Assembly: GCA_037043455.1 (NCBI GenBank)
Contig: JAWPHD010001211.1
Location: 248,001-312,000, forward strand
Direction: 5' to 3'
DNA length: 64,000 nucleotides
DNA from: Cyrtodaria siliqua
Lineage: Eukaryota > Mollusca > Bivalvia > Adapedonta > Hiatellidae
How positions within the stretch are numbered: the first letter of the stretch is position 1; each line of letters opens with the position of its first letter. A model generated the notes under the pieces. That model ran no database searches. It worked only from the letters and a program-made list of their open reading frames with translations, and was not told the DNA's origin. Positions 14,001 to 26,301 of the stretch are shown here, one piece after another. Both the position numbers and the translations under genes were made by a program.

Positions 14001-17000
14001 ATGGATCAGAATATTGAAATGGTTCAACTTTTGTAATGTTATGCATGACAGCGACCTCAGAGGGATAAGAAAACTGATATGGTTCAACTTTTGTAATGTT
14101 ATGCATGACAGGGACCTCAGAGGGATAAGAGAACTGATATGGTTCAACTTTCGTAATGTTATGCATGACAGCGACCTCAGAGGGATAAGAAAACTGATAT
14201 GGTTCAACTTTTGTAATGTTATGCATGACAGCGACCTCAGAGGGATAAGATAACAGGTATGGATCAACTTTAGTAATGTTATGCATGACAGAGACCTCAG
14301 AGGGATAAGAAAACTGGTATGGTTCAACTTTTGTAATGTTATGCATGACAGCGACCTCAGAGGAATAAGAGAACTGGTATGGATCGACTTTAGTAATATT
14401 ATGCATGACAGCCACCTCAGAGGGATAAGAGAACTGGTATGGATCAACTTTAGTAATGTTATGCATGACAGCCACCTCAGAGGGATAAGAAAACTGATAT
14501 GGTTCAACTTTTGTAATGTTATGCATGACAGCGACCTCAGAGGGATAAGAAAACTGGTATGGATCAACTTTAGTAATGTTATGCATGACAGCCACCTCAG
14601 AGGGATAAGAGAACTGGTATGGATCAACTTTAGTAATGTTATGCATGACAGCGACCTCAGAGGGATAAGAAAACTGGTATGGATCAACTTTAGTAATGTT
14701 ATACATGACAGCGACCTCAGAGGGATAAGAAAACTGATATGGTTTAACTTTTGTAATGTTATGCATGACAGCGACCTCAGAGGGATAACAAAACTGGTAT
14801 GGATCAACTTTAGTAATGTTATGCATGACAGCGACCTCAGAGGGATAGGAAAACTGAAATGGTTCAACTTTTGTAATGTTATGCATGACAGCGACCTCAG
14901 AGGGATAAGAAAACTGATATGGTTCAACTTTTGTAATGTTATGCATGACAGGGACCTCAGAGGGATAAGAGAACTGATATGGTTCAACTTTAGTAATGTT
15001 ATGCATGACAGCGACCTCAGAGGGATAAGAAAACTGATATGGTTCAACTTTTGTAATGTTATGCATGACAGCGACCTCAGAGGGATAAGATAACCGGTAT
15101 GGTCAACTTTAGTAATGTTATTCACGACAGCGACCTCAGAGGAATAACAGGACAGGTATGGATCAGAAAACTGAAATGGTTCAACTTTTGTAATGTTATG
15201 CATGACAGCGACCTCAGAGGGATAAGAAAACTGATATGGTTCAACTTTTGTATTGTTATGCATGACAGGGACCTCAGAGGGATAAGAGAACTGATATGGT
15301 TCAACTTTCGTAATGTTATGCATGACAGCGACCTCAGAGGGATAAGAAAACTGATATGGTTCAACTTATGTAATGTTATGCATGACAGCGACCTCAGAGG
15401 GATAAGATAACAGGTATGGATCAACTTTAGTAATGTTATGCATGACAGCGACCTCAGAGGTATAAGAGAAGTGGTATGGATCAACTTTTGTAATGTAATG
15501 CATGACAGCGACCTCAGAGGGATAAGAAAACTGATATGGTTCAACTTTTGTAATGTTATGCATGACAGCGACCTCAGAGGGATAAGATAACCGGTATGGA
15601 TCAACTTCAGTAATGTTATACATGACAGCGACCTCAGAGGGATAAGAGAACTGGTATGGATCAACTTTAGTAATGTTATACATGACGGCGACCTCAGAGG
15701 GATAAGAGAACTGATATGGTTCAACTTTTGTAATGTTATACATGACAGCGACCTCAGAGGGATAAGAGAACTGATATAGTTCAACTTTAGTAATGTTATA
15801 CATGACAGCGACCTCAGAGGGATAAGAGAACTGATATAGATCAACTTTAGTAATGTTATACATGACAGTGACCCCAGAGGGATAAGAGAACTGATATGGT
15901 TCAAATTTAGTAATGTTATACATGACAGCGACCTCAGAGGGATAAGAGAACTGGTATGGATCAATTTTAGTAATGTTATACATGACGGCGACCTCAGAGG
16001 GATAAGAGAACTGATATGGTTCAACTTTTGTAATGTTATACATGACAGCGACCTCAGAGGGATAAGAGAACTGATATAGTTCAACTTTAGTAATGTTATA
16101 CATGACAGCGACCTCAGAGGGATAAGAGAACTGGTATAGTTCAACTTTAGTAATGTTATACATGACGGCGACCTCAGAGGGATAAGAGAACTGGTATAGT
16201 TCAACTTTAGTAATGTTATACATGACCGCGACCTCAGAGGGATAAGAGAACTGGTATAGTTCAACTTTAGTAATGTTATTCATGACAGCGACATCAGAGG
16301 GATAAGAGAACAGATATAGTTCAACTTTAGTAATGTTATACAAGACAGTGACCGCAGAGGGATAACAGAACTGGTATAGTTCAACTTTAGTTATGTTATA
16401 CATGACAGCGACCTCAGAGGGATAAGAGAACTGGTATGGATCAACTTTAGTAATGTTATACATGACGGCGACCTCAGAGGGATAAGAGAACTGATATGGT
16501 TCAACTTTTGTAATGTTAAACATGACAGCGACCTCAGACGGATAAGAGAACTGGTATGGTCAACTTAGTAATGTTATACATGACAGCGACCTCAGAGGGA
16601 TAAGAGAACTGATATGGATTAACTTTAGTAATGTAATACATGAAGGCGACCTCAGAGGGATAAGAGAACTGGTATGGATCAACTTTAGTAATGTTATATA
16701 TGACAGCGACCTCAGAGGGATAAGAGAATTGATATGGTTCAACTTTAGTAATGTTATACATGACAGCGACCTCTGAGGGATAAGAGAACTGATATAGTTC
16801 AACTTTAGTAATGTTATACATGACAGCGACCTCAGAGGGATAAGAGAACAGGTATAGTTCAACTTTAGTAATGTTATACATGACAGCGACCTCAGAGGGA
16901 TAAGAGAACTGGTATGGATCAACTTTACTAATGTTATACATGACAGCGACCTCAGAGGGATAAGAGAACTGGTATAGTTCAACTTTAGTAATGTTATATG

Positions 17001-20000
17001 ACAGCGAGCTCAGAGGGATAAGAGAATTGATATGGTTCAACTTTAGTAATGTTATACATGACAGCGACCTCAGAGGGATAAGAGAACTGGTATAGATCAA
17101 CTTTAGTAATGTTATACATGACAGCTACCTCAGAGGGATAAGAGAACTGATATAGTGCAACTTTAGTAATGTTATACATGACAGCGACCTCAGAGGGATA
17201 AGAGAACTGATATGGTTCAACTTTAGTAATGTTATACATGACAGCGACCTCAGAGGGATAAGAGAACTGATATGGTTCAACTTTAGTAATGTTATACATG
17301 ACAGCGACCTCAGAGGGATAAGAGAACTGATATAGTTCAACTTTAGTAATGTTATACATGACAGCGACCTCAGAGGGATAAGAGAACTGGTATAGATCAT
17401 CTTTAGTAATGTTATACATGACAGCGACCTCAGAGGGATAAGAGAACTGATATAGATCAACTTTAGTAATGTTATACATGACAGCGACCTCAGCGGGATA
17501 AGAGAACTGGTATAGATCAACTTTAGTAATGTTATACATGACAGGGACCTCAGAGGGACAAGAGAACTGATATGGTTCAACTTTAGTAATGTTATACATG
17601 ACAGCGACCTCAGAGGGATACGAGAACTGGTATAGTTCAACTTTAGTAATGTTATACATGACAGCGACCTCAGAGGGATAAGAGAACTGATATGGTTCAA
17701 CTTTTGTAATGTTAAACATGACAGCGACCTCAGAGGGATAAGAGAACTGGTATGGATCAACTTTAGTAATGTTATGCATGACAGCGACCTCAGAGGGATA
17801 AGAGAACTGGTATGGATCAACTTTAGTAATGTTATGCATGACAGCGACCTCAGAGGGATAAGAAAACTGATATGGTTAAACTTTTGTAATGTTATGCATG
17901 ACAGCGACCTCAGAGGGATAAAAAACTGTTATGGATCAACTTTAGTAATGTTATGCATGACAGCCACCTCAGAGGGATAAGAGAACTGGTATGGATCAAC
18001 TTTAGTTATGTTATGCATGACAGCGACCTCAGAGGGATAAGAAAACTGGTATGGATCAACTTTAGTAATGGTATACATGACAGCGACCTCAGAGGGATAA
18101 GAAAACTGATATGGTTCAACTTTTGTAATGTTATGCATCACAGCGACCTCAGAGGGATAAGAAAACTGGTATGGATCAACTTTAGTAATGTTATGCATGA
18201 CAGCGAACTCAGAGGGATAGAAAAACTGAAATGGTTCAACTTTTGTAATGTTATGCATGACAGCGACCTCAGAGGGATAAGAAAACTGATATGTTTCAAC
18301 TTTTGTAATGTTATGCATGACAGGGACCTCAGAGGGATAATAGAACTGATATGGTTCAACTTTAGTAATGTTATGCATGACAGCGACCTCAGAGGGATAA
18401 GAAAACTGATATGGTTCAACTTTTGTAATGTTATGCATGACAGCGACCTCAGAGGGATAAGATAACCGGTATGGATCAACTTTAGTAATGTTATGCATGA
18501 CAGCGACCTCAGAGGGATAAGAGAACTGGTATGGATCAACTTTTGTAATGTTATGCATGATAGCGACCTCAGAGGGATAAGAAAACTGATATGGTTCAAC
18601 TTTTGTAATGTTATGCATGACAGCGACCTCAGAGGGATAAGATAACCGGTATGGATCAACTTTAGTAATGTTATGCATGACAGCGACCTCAGAGGGATAA
18701 GAGAACTGGTATGGATCAACTTTAGTAATGTTATGCATGACAGCGACCTCAGAGGAATAACAGGATTGGTATGGATCAGAAAACTGAAATGGTTCAACTT
18801 TTGTAATGTTATGCATGACAGCGACCTCAGAGGGATAAGAAAACTGATATGGTTCAACTTTTGTAATGTTATGCATGACAGGGACCTCAGAGGGATAAGA
18901 GAACTGATATGGTTCAACTTTCGTAATGTTATGCATGACAGCGACCTCAGAGGGATAAGAAAACTGATATGGTTCAACTTTTGTAATGTTATGCATGACA
19001 GCGACCTCAGAGGGATAAGATAACAGGTATGGATCAACTTTAGTAATGTTATGCATGGCAGCGACCTCAGAGGGATAAGCGAAGTGGTATGGATCAACTT
19101 TTGTAATGTAATGCATGACAGCGACCTCAGAGGGATAAGAAAACTGATATGGTTCAACTTTTGTAATGTTATGCATGACAGCGACCTCAGAGGGATAAGA
19201 TAACCGGTATGGATCAACTTTAGTAATGTTATGCGTGACAGCGACCTCAGAGGGTTAAGAGAACTGGTATGGATCAACTTTAGTAATGTTATTCATGACA
19301 GCGACCTCATAGGAATAACAGGACTGATATGGTTCAACTTTTGTAATGTTATGCATGAAAGCGACCTCAGAGGGATAAGAAAACTGATATGGTTCAACTT
19401 GTGTAATGTTATGCATGACAGCGACCTCAGAGGGATAACAGGACTGATATGGTTCAAATTTTGTAATGTTATACATGACAGCGACCTCAGAGGGATAAGA
19501 GAACTGGTATGGATCAACTTTAGTAATGTTATACATGACAGCGACCTCAGAGGGATAAGACAACTGGTATGGATCAACTTTAGCAATGTTATTCATGACA
19601 GCGACCTCAGAGGGATAAGAAAACTGATATGGTTCAACTTTTGTAATGCTATGCATGACAGCGACCTCAGAGGGATAAGAAAATTGATATGGTTCGACTT
19701 TTGTAATGGTATGCATGACAGCGACCTCAGAGGGATAAGAGAACTGGTATGGATCAACTTTAGTAATGTTATGCATGACAGCGACCTCAGAGGGATAAAA
19801 GAACTGGTATGGTTCAACTTTAGTAATGTTATGCATGACAGCGACTTCCGAGGGATAAGAGAACTGGTATGGTTCAACTTTAGTAATGTTATGCATGACA
19901 GCGACCTCAGAGGGATAAGAGAACTGGTATGGATAAACTTTAGTAATGCTATGCATGACAGCGACCTCAGAGGGATAAGATAACTGGTATGGTTCAACTT

Positions 20001-23000
20001 TTGTAATGTTATGCATGACAGCCACCTCAGAGGGATAAGAGAACTGGTATGGATCAACTTTTGTAATGTTATGCATGACAGCGACCTCAGAGGGATAAGA
20101 AAACTGGTAAGGATCAACTTTAGTAATGTTATGCATGACAGCGACCTCAGAGGGATAAGAAAACTGATATGGTTCAACTTTTGTAATGTTATGCATGACA
20201 GGGACCTCAGAGGGATAAGAGAACTGATATGGTTCAACTTTAGTAATGTTATTCATGACAGCGACCTCAGAGGGATAATAGAACTGGTATGGATCAACTT
20301 CAGTAATTTTATACATGACAGCGACCTCAGAGGGATAAGACAACTGGTATGGATCAACTTTAGTAATGTTATTCATGACAGCGACCTCAGAGGGATAAGA
20401 GAACTGGTATGGATCAACTTTAGTAATGTTATGCATGACAGCAACCTCAGAGGGATAAGAGAACTGGTATAGATCAACTTTAGTAATTTTATACATGACA
20501 GCGACCTCAGACGGATAAGAGAACTGGTATGGATCAACTTTAGTAATGTTATGCATGACAGCGACCTCAGAGGGATAAGAGAACTGGTATGGATCAACTT
20601 TAGTAATTGTATACATGACAGCGACCTCAGAGGGATAAGAGAACTGGTATGGATCAACTTTAGTAATGTTATGCATGACAGCGACCTCAGAGGGATAAGA
20701 GAACTGATATGGTTCAACTTTAGTAATGTTATGCATGACGGCGACCTCAGAGGGAAAAGAGAACTGGTATGGATCAACGTTAGTAATGTTATGCATGACA
20801 GCGACCTCAGAGGGATAAGAAAACTGATATGGTTCAATTTTTGTAATGTTATGCATGACAGCGACCTCAGAGGGATAAGAGAACTGGTATGGATCAACTT
20901 TAGTAATGTTATGCATGACAGTGACCTCAGAGGGATAAGAGAAGTGGTATGGTTCAACTTTAGTAATGTTATTCATGACAGCGACCTCAGAGGGATAAGA
21001 GAACTGGTATGGATCAACTTTAGTAATGTTATACATGACAGCGACCTCAGAGGGATAAGAGAACTGGTATGGATCAACTTTAGTAATGTTATTCATGACG
21101 GCGACCTCAGAGGGATAAGAGAACTGGTATGGATCAACTTTAGTAATGTTATTCATGACAGCGACCTCAGAGGGATAAGAGAACTGGTATGGATCAACTT
21201 TAGTAATGTTATACATGACATCGACCTCAGAGGGATAAGATAACTGGTATGGATCAACTTTAGTAATGTTATTCATGACAACGACCTCAGAGGGATACGA
21301 GAAATGTTATGGTTCAACTTTTGTAATGTTATACATGACGGCGACCTCAAAGGGATAAGAGAACTGGTATGGATCAACTTTAGTAATGTTATTCATGACA
21401 GCGACCTCAGAGGGATAAGAGAACTGATATGGATCAACTTTAGTAATGTTATACATGACGGCGACCTCAGAGGGATAAGAGAACTGGTATGGATCAACTT
21501 TAGTAATGTTATGCATGACAGCGACCTCATAGGGATAAAAGAACCGATATGGTTCAACTTTTGTAATGTTATGCATGACAGCGACCTCAGAGGGATAAGA
21601 GAATTGATATGGTTCAACTTTTGTAATGTTATGCATGACAGCGACCTCAGAGAGATAAGAGAACTGATATGGTTCAACTTTTGTAATGTTATGTATGACA
21701 GCGACCTCAGAGGGATAAGAGAACTGGTATGGTTCAACTTTAGTAATGTTATACATGACAGCGACCTCAGAGGGATAAGAGGACTGATATGGTTCAACTT
21801 TTGTAATGTTATACATGACAGCGACCTCAGAGGGATAAGAGGACTGATATGGTTCATCTTTTGTAATGTTATACATGACGGCGACCTCAGAGGGATAAGA
21901 GAACTGGTATGGATCAACTTTAGTAATGTTATGCATGACAGCGACCTCAGAAAGATAAGAAAACTGGTATGTATCAACTTTAGTAATGTTATGCATGACA
22001 GCGACCTCAGAGGGATAAGAAAACTGATATGGTTCAACTTTTGTAATGTTATGCATGACAGCGACCTCAGAGGGATAAGAAAAATGATATGGTTCAACTT
22101 TTGTAATGTTATGCATGACAGGGACCTCAGAGGGATAAGAGAACTGGTATGGTTCAACTTTAGTAATGTTATGCATGACAGCGAACTCAGAGGGATAAGA
22201 GAACTGGTATGGATCAACTTTAGTAATGTTATGCATGACAGCGACCTCAGAGGGATAAGAAAACTGGTATGGATCAACTTTAGTAATGTTATGTATGACA
22301 GCGACCTCAGAGGGATAAGAAAACCGATATGGTTCAACTTTTGTAATGTTATGCATGACAGCGACCTCAGAGGGATAAGATAACCGGTATGGATCAACTT
22401 TAGAAATGCTATGCATGACAGCGACCTCAGAGAGATAAGATAACCGGTATGGATCAACTTTAGAAATGCTATGCATGACAGCGACCTCAGAGGGATAAGA
22501 TAACCGGTATGGATCAACTTTTGTAATGTTATGCATGACAGCGACCTCAGAGGGATAAGAGAAGTGGTATGGTTCAACTTTAGTAATGTTATGCATGACA
22601 GCGACCTCAGAGGGATAAGAAAACTGATATGGTTCAACTTTTGTAATGTTATGCATGACAGCGACCTCAGAGGGATAAGAGAAGTGGTATGGTTCAACTT
22701 TAGTAATGTTATTCATGACAGCGACCTCAGAGGGATAAGAGAACTGGTATGGATCAACTTTAGTAATGTTATACATGACAGCGACCTCAGAGGGATAAGA
22801 GAACTGGTATGGATCAACTTTAGTAATGTTATTCATGACAGCGACCTCAGAGGGATAAGAGAACTGGTATGGATCAACTTTAGTAATGTTATTCATGACA
22901 GCGACCTCAGAGGGATAAGAGAACTGGTATGGATCAACTTTAGTAATGTTATACATGACAGCGACCTCAGAGGGATAACAGGACTGGTATGGATCAACTT

Positions 23001-23535
23001 TAATAATGTTATTCATGACAGCGACCTCAGAGGGATAAGAGAACTGATATGGTTCAACTTTTGTAATGTTATATATGACGGCGACCTCAGAGGGATAAGA
23101 GAACTGGTATGGATCAACTTTAGTAATGTTATTCATGACAGCGACCTCAGAGGGATAAGAGAACTGGTATGGATCAACTTTAGTAATGTTATGCATGACA
23201 GCGACCTCAGAGGGATACGAGAACTGATATGGTTCAACTTTTGTAATTTTATACATGACGGCGACCTCAGAGGGATAAGAGAACTGGTATGGTTCAACTT
23301 TAGTAATGTTATACATGACAGCGACCTCAGAGGGATAAGAGAACTGATATGGATCAACTTTTGTAATGTTATACATGACAGCGACCTCAGAGGGATAAGA
23401 GAACTGGTATGGATCTACTTTAGTAATGTTACACATGACAGCGACCTCAGAGGTATAAGAGAACTGGTATGGATCTACTTTAGTAATGTTATACATGACA
23501 GCGACCTCAGAGGGATAAGAGAACTGATATGGATT

Positions 23536-23692
23536 GGTAATATTTCTAGTCTTATCTATCCTGAAAAGACACTTTGACAGACTTAAAAAGGTAAGTGGCC
23601 CTCTAATTTCCACAGCTGTACAAATAATTCATCCGCCCAAATTCCAGACTAACTCACGACTCATGGGGATTTCAGTAATAACTGAGGGTACC
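23536..23692. other. Right edge of the satellite and transition sequence
   Basis: The array stops inside a unit after GAACTGATATGGATTGG. The plus-strand satellite frame runs 42 bases into the flank and stops at 23575-23577. A sequence fitting a splice donor (AAAAAG then GTAAGT) sits at 23584-23595, but no matching acceptor or transcript support is visible. A minus-strand frame also enters the array from 23613. Confidence 0.4.
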
Positions 23693-23905
23693 AACTCCGC
23701 CCCTCCCCCTCCCCCTGGCATCTGGGGTACCAACCCCGCGCCCCCTGGCATCTGGGGTACCAACCCCGCCCCCCTGGCATCTGGGGTACCAACCCCGCCC
23801 CCCTGGCATCTGGGGTACTAACCCCGCCCCCCCCCTGGCATCTGGGGTACCAACCCCGCCCCCACTGGCATCTGGGGTACCAACCCCGCCCCCCCTGGAG
23901 TACTG
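23693..23905 (+). repeat. GC-rich minisatellite, about 29-bp units
   Basis: About seven to eight copies of a unit containing TGGCATCTGGGGTACCAACC and a C-rich tail (CCGCCCCCC). Unit length varies by a few C residues. Degenerate single copies of GGCATCTGGAATACT follow at 23932-23965. Confidence 0.9.
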
Positions 23906-24016
23906 GCTTTTTTTGGGCATGGCATCTGGAATACTCCCTAACAGAGGGTTGGCATCTGGAATACTATTTTAACTATGCGAGGCCGTGCAGCGGCCGAGCC
24001 AGAGGGCCCGCAGTAC

Positions 24017-24175
24017 GGAAGTACATTAAATGAACACGTACTAGATATGAAAATAAGAAGAAAAAAATCTCTCGATGCTTATTGGATGCAGAGATATAAG
24101 AAGTATTCTTAGATTTCTCTTGGATGTAAGGTTTTTTAAAACTATACACACGATTGATCTAACCTGTTGAAACCT
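24017..24175 (+). repeat. 159-bp direct repeat, copy 1
   Basis: Nearly identical to 25073-25230, starting GGAAGTACATTAAATGAACA and ending CTAACCTGTTGAAAC. The copies are 1056 bp apart, with one visible substitution pair (GATGCAGAG versus GATGCGGAG) plus an A-run difference. Confidence 0.9.
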
Positions 24176-24206
24176 GAGCTCTCTAGGGGGTCCGGGGGTA
24201 AGAGAA

Positions 24207-24224
24207 CCCCCCCCCCCCCCCCCC
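24207..24224 (+). repeat. Poly-C run
   Basis: Eighteen consecutive C residues, a likely site of sequencing or assembly error. Confidence 0.9.
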
Positions 24225-24832
24225 GTAAGTTTTTGAAACCTAGGTACTCTGAAATGGCATTTCCAGCAATCTGAGACATAAATTAGCTTAAATATTTGGA
24301 TAGAAAAAAATATTTTTTGAGAAAAATACGGCGTACGCGTATGAAAAACTGCGATGTCGGCGTACGGCGTACCACAACCCGGCATACGGAATACTGGCTA
24401 ATATGGGTCGGAATCCGGCGTACGAAAAGGGGGTCGGTACCCTCATAACTGGTATGCAGGTTATTTACCCTCTTCCCTTTGTTATCTGAAACACTACTTT
24501 TAGCAGTTCCAACTTCAACAATAGAAGGAAGAATTATAAATCACACGCCTACTTTTAAAACGTTCTTTGTAACTCAGAACCAAAGAGAAAGCCCTGCGAA
24601 TAAAAGTGAAGGACATTTTTTTCCATCAGCTGTGCAAATCTTATTTCATTGCTGCTGTCGGTAAGTATTCAAAATGTTAAGGAAATAAGTTAAAGGGAGC
24701 GCCAGCTTTTACGCACTTATAATGCAAGCTGTCCATTCTCTGGTGGCTCCTGTAAGCTGTCCATTCTCTGGTGACCCCTTTTTTTTATCTTAGCTGATTT
24801 ATTCTAATCTCATTAAAATCATATCATATTTT
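24225..24832. other. Non-coding stretch with a small duplication
   Basis: Contains several copies of a GGCGTACGG-like word at 24330-24425 and a direct duplication of AAGCTGTCCATTCTCTGGTG at 24727 and 24752. A 61-codon plus-strand frame at 24479-24664 ends next to a GTAAGT but has no recognisable family features. Confidence 0.5.
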
Positions 24833-24995
24833 CGCTAAGTAGTGTAGAGTATCGTAGCGTGATAAAGGGTCTGATTTTAATGACCTATTACGCTTAGTAG
24901 TGTAAAGTATCGTAGCGTGATAAAGGGTCTCATTTTAATGACTTATTACGCTTAGTAGTGTAGAATATCGTAGCGTGATAAAGGGTCTGATTTTA
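24833..24995 (+). repeat. Three tandem copies of a 58-bp unit
   Basis: Units begin at 24833, 24891 and 24949 and share ATCGTAGCGTGATAAAGGGT. The last is cut short. Confidence 0.9.
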
Positions 24996-25072
24996 TCGAG
25001 ATTTATTCTGATTTCTGCGACCTTCTACTCTACACACGCAATGTTAAGCAGAGCTTAATTAGTTTTTTTTAT

Positions 25073-25230
25073 GGAAGTACATTAAATGAACACGTACTAG
25101 ATATGAAAATAAGAAGAAAAAATTCTCTCGATGCTTATTGGATGCGGAGATATAAGAAGTATTCTTAGATTTCTCTTGGATGTAAGGTTTTTTAAAACTA
25201 TACACACGATTGATCTAACCTGTTGAAACT
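25073..25230 (+). repeat. 159-bp direct repeat, copy 2
   Basis: Second copy of the repeat at 24017-24175, same orientation. The sequence on either side of the two copies differs. Confidence 0.9.
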
Positions 25231-25725
25231 TATTGGCACTTTCACATGAAATTAAAAAAAAAAGGAAAATAATACTACGACAAAGATTTATTATTGCCAC
25301 TTTGTAGTTGACATTAAACACAGGTTTTGCATTGCAACGTATACAGTCAGAACAATTGTGGGCTTATAAATAAAATTTTAACACACAACCATGGGAAAAT
25401 AACATGTCATTAACTTCTAATTTCATATTTTTTTCTCGATTTCCCGCTGATGTTAAAAAAAGGACACACGTTTAAATAAAATAATGACTAGAATTTCATG
25501 GAAATTAAAACCGGATTTTTTAGTAATATTTATTTTTTTGTCAAGGAAATGATTAAGGAAAAATGTGCAAGCTATTCCCTTAAAGGGACACATGGCAATT
25601 TTGAAGTATTTATGAAGATTTAAAATTAGTACCAAGGTTCATTAATTCGATATCATTTTGACTTTGAACCTGATAAATAAATAAAGTAAATATGACCAAT
25701 TAACAAATTGCCTAGAAGTATAATT
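25231..25725. other. Unassigned AT-rich sequence
   Basis: No convincing gene, RNA or repeat is visible. Short minus-strand frames here lack domain features. Confidence 0.5.
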
Positions 25726-25927
25726 GGAGGCGGCCATCTTGGAACGATAACGTCATCGGTTTTTTAACAAATATGGTTTTAATGCAAAGAAAATCACGGC
25801 AAATGAATTTAAAATCATTAAATGAGCATACATAGTATACATGTTTGACACTAATTATGAAATTGCCTTATAAAACTATATAGTAAAAATGCCACAATGA
25901 CGTCATCGTTCCAAGATGGCCGCCTCC
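25726..25927. mobile_element. MITE with about 31-bp terminal inverted repeats
   Basis: The left end GGAGGCGGCCATCTTGGAAC plus the following GATAACGTCAT is matched in reverse complement by the right end at 25897-25927, with one mismatch (GATAACG versus GATGACG). The 202-bp element has no coding capacity. Both ends are preceded by TA-rich sequence (TAATT and TAAAT read outward), which would fit a TA target as in Tc1/mariner-derived MITEs, but the superfamily is inferred. Confidence 0.85.
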
Positions 25928-26301
25928 ATTTATGTTTTTTTGTGTGTGTTTTTTTGCAACTAAACTGAAAAAGCAGCATATCTAGCACATTAAACCACGC
26001 AGAAGACAACATAAACTGTTAACGTTATTGATTTTACATACTAAATCCGTAGTTTTCGCGTAAAATATCACATTCCGAAACAAGCATTTGTGCGTTTTAC
26101 CAGAGAGTAAATTGTAAGAGGTTTCTCGTTTTTATATGAAACAATGACGATCGAATATATACAAAGTGTCGGTGGTAAGCTGACTGTAGTAGTATGAGGA
26201 TGTGTGGACGACTCCCGATCACTAATTTTGCCCGTATGGTTCGCAGGCAAGAATATGGCAAATATGACAAATGGGACGGATGACCCTTTCGAATTGAGAA
26301 G
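25928..26301. other. Unassigned sequence
   Basis: No supported gene. Overlapping short minus-strand frames are present without family features. Confidence 0.45.

Larger units (their letters stand above)
643..23535 (+). repeat. 60-bp satellite array, about 380 head-to-tail units
   Basis: One uninterrupted array fills 22.9 kb; a typical unit is 1801-1860. All units point the same way. The best conserved part holds the perfect palindrome CCTCAGAGG followed by GATAAGAGAACT. Variable sites include A, G or T before CATGACAG, GGATCAAC versus GGTTCAAC, TTTAGTAATG versus TTTTGTAATG, and GAACTG versus AAACTG. A few units are 58-59 bp through small deletions (for example at 771, 2570, 3287 and 10512) or carry an insertion (5272). 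In the consensus three frames lack stops. The minus strand reads MYNITKVDPYQFSYPSEVAV or, in another frame, LIHTSSLIPLRSLSC plus five residues; the plus strand reads VWINFSNVIHDSDLRGIREL. This explains frames of up to 806 codons. No unique protein domain is attached, so I call it satellite DNA. Confidence 0.97.

Noticed and set aside
643..23535. CRISPR-like regular spacing
   Set aside because: Units are contiguous 60-bp copies with no unique spacers, in a eukaryotic context.
643..23535. CENP-B box or other known centromere motif
   Set aside because: No match to the CENP-B box core was seen in the unit, so centromere identity cannot be claimed from sequence.
21307..23613. 768-codon minus-strand frame with a non-repeat N-terminus
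   Set aside because: The first 30 or so residues come from flanking sequence without a clear signal peptide or domain. The rest is satellite.
24479..24664. 61-codon frame followed by GTAAGT
   Set aside because: No matching acceptor, domain or second copy; the donor-like word alone is weak evidence.
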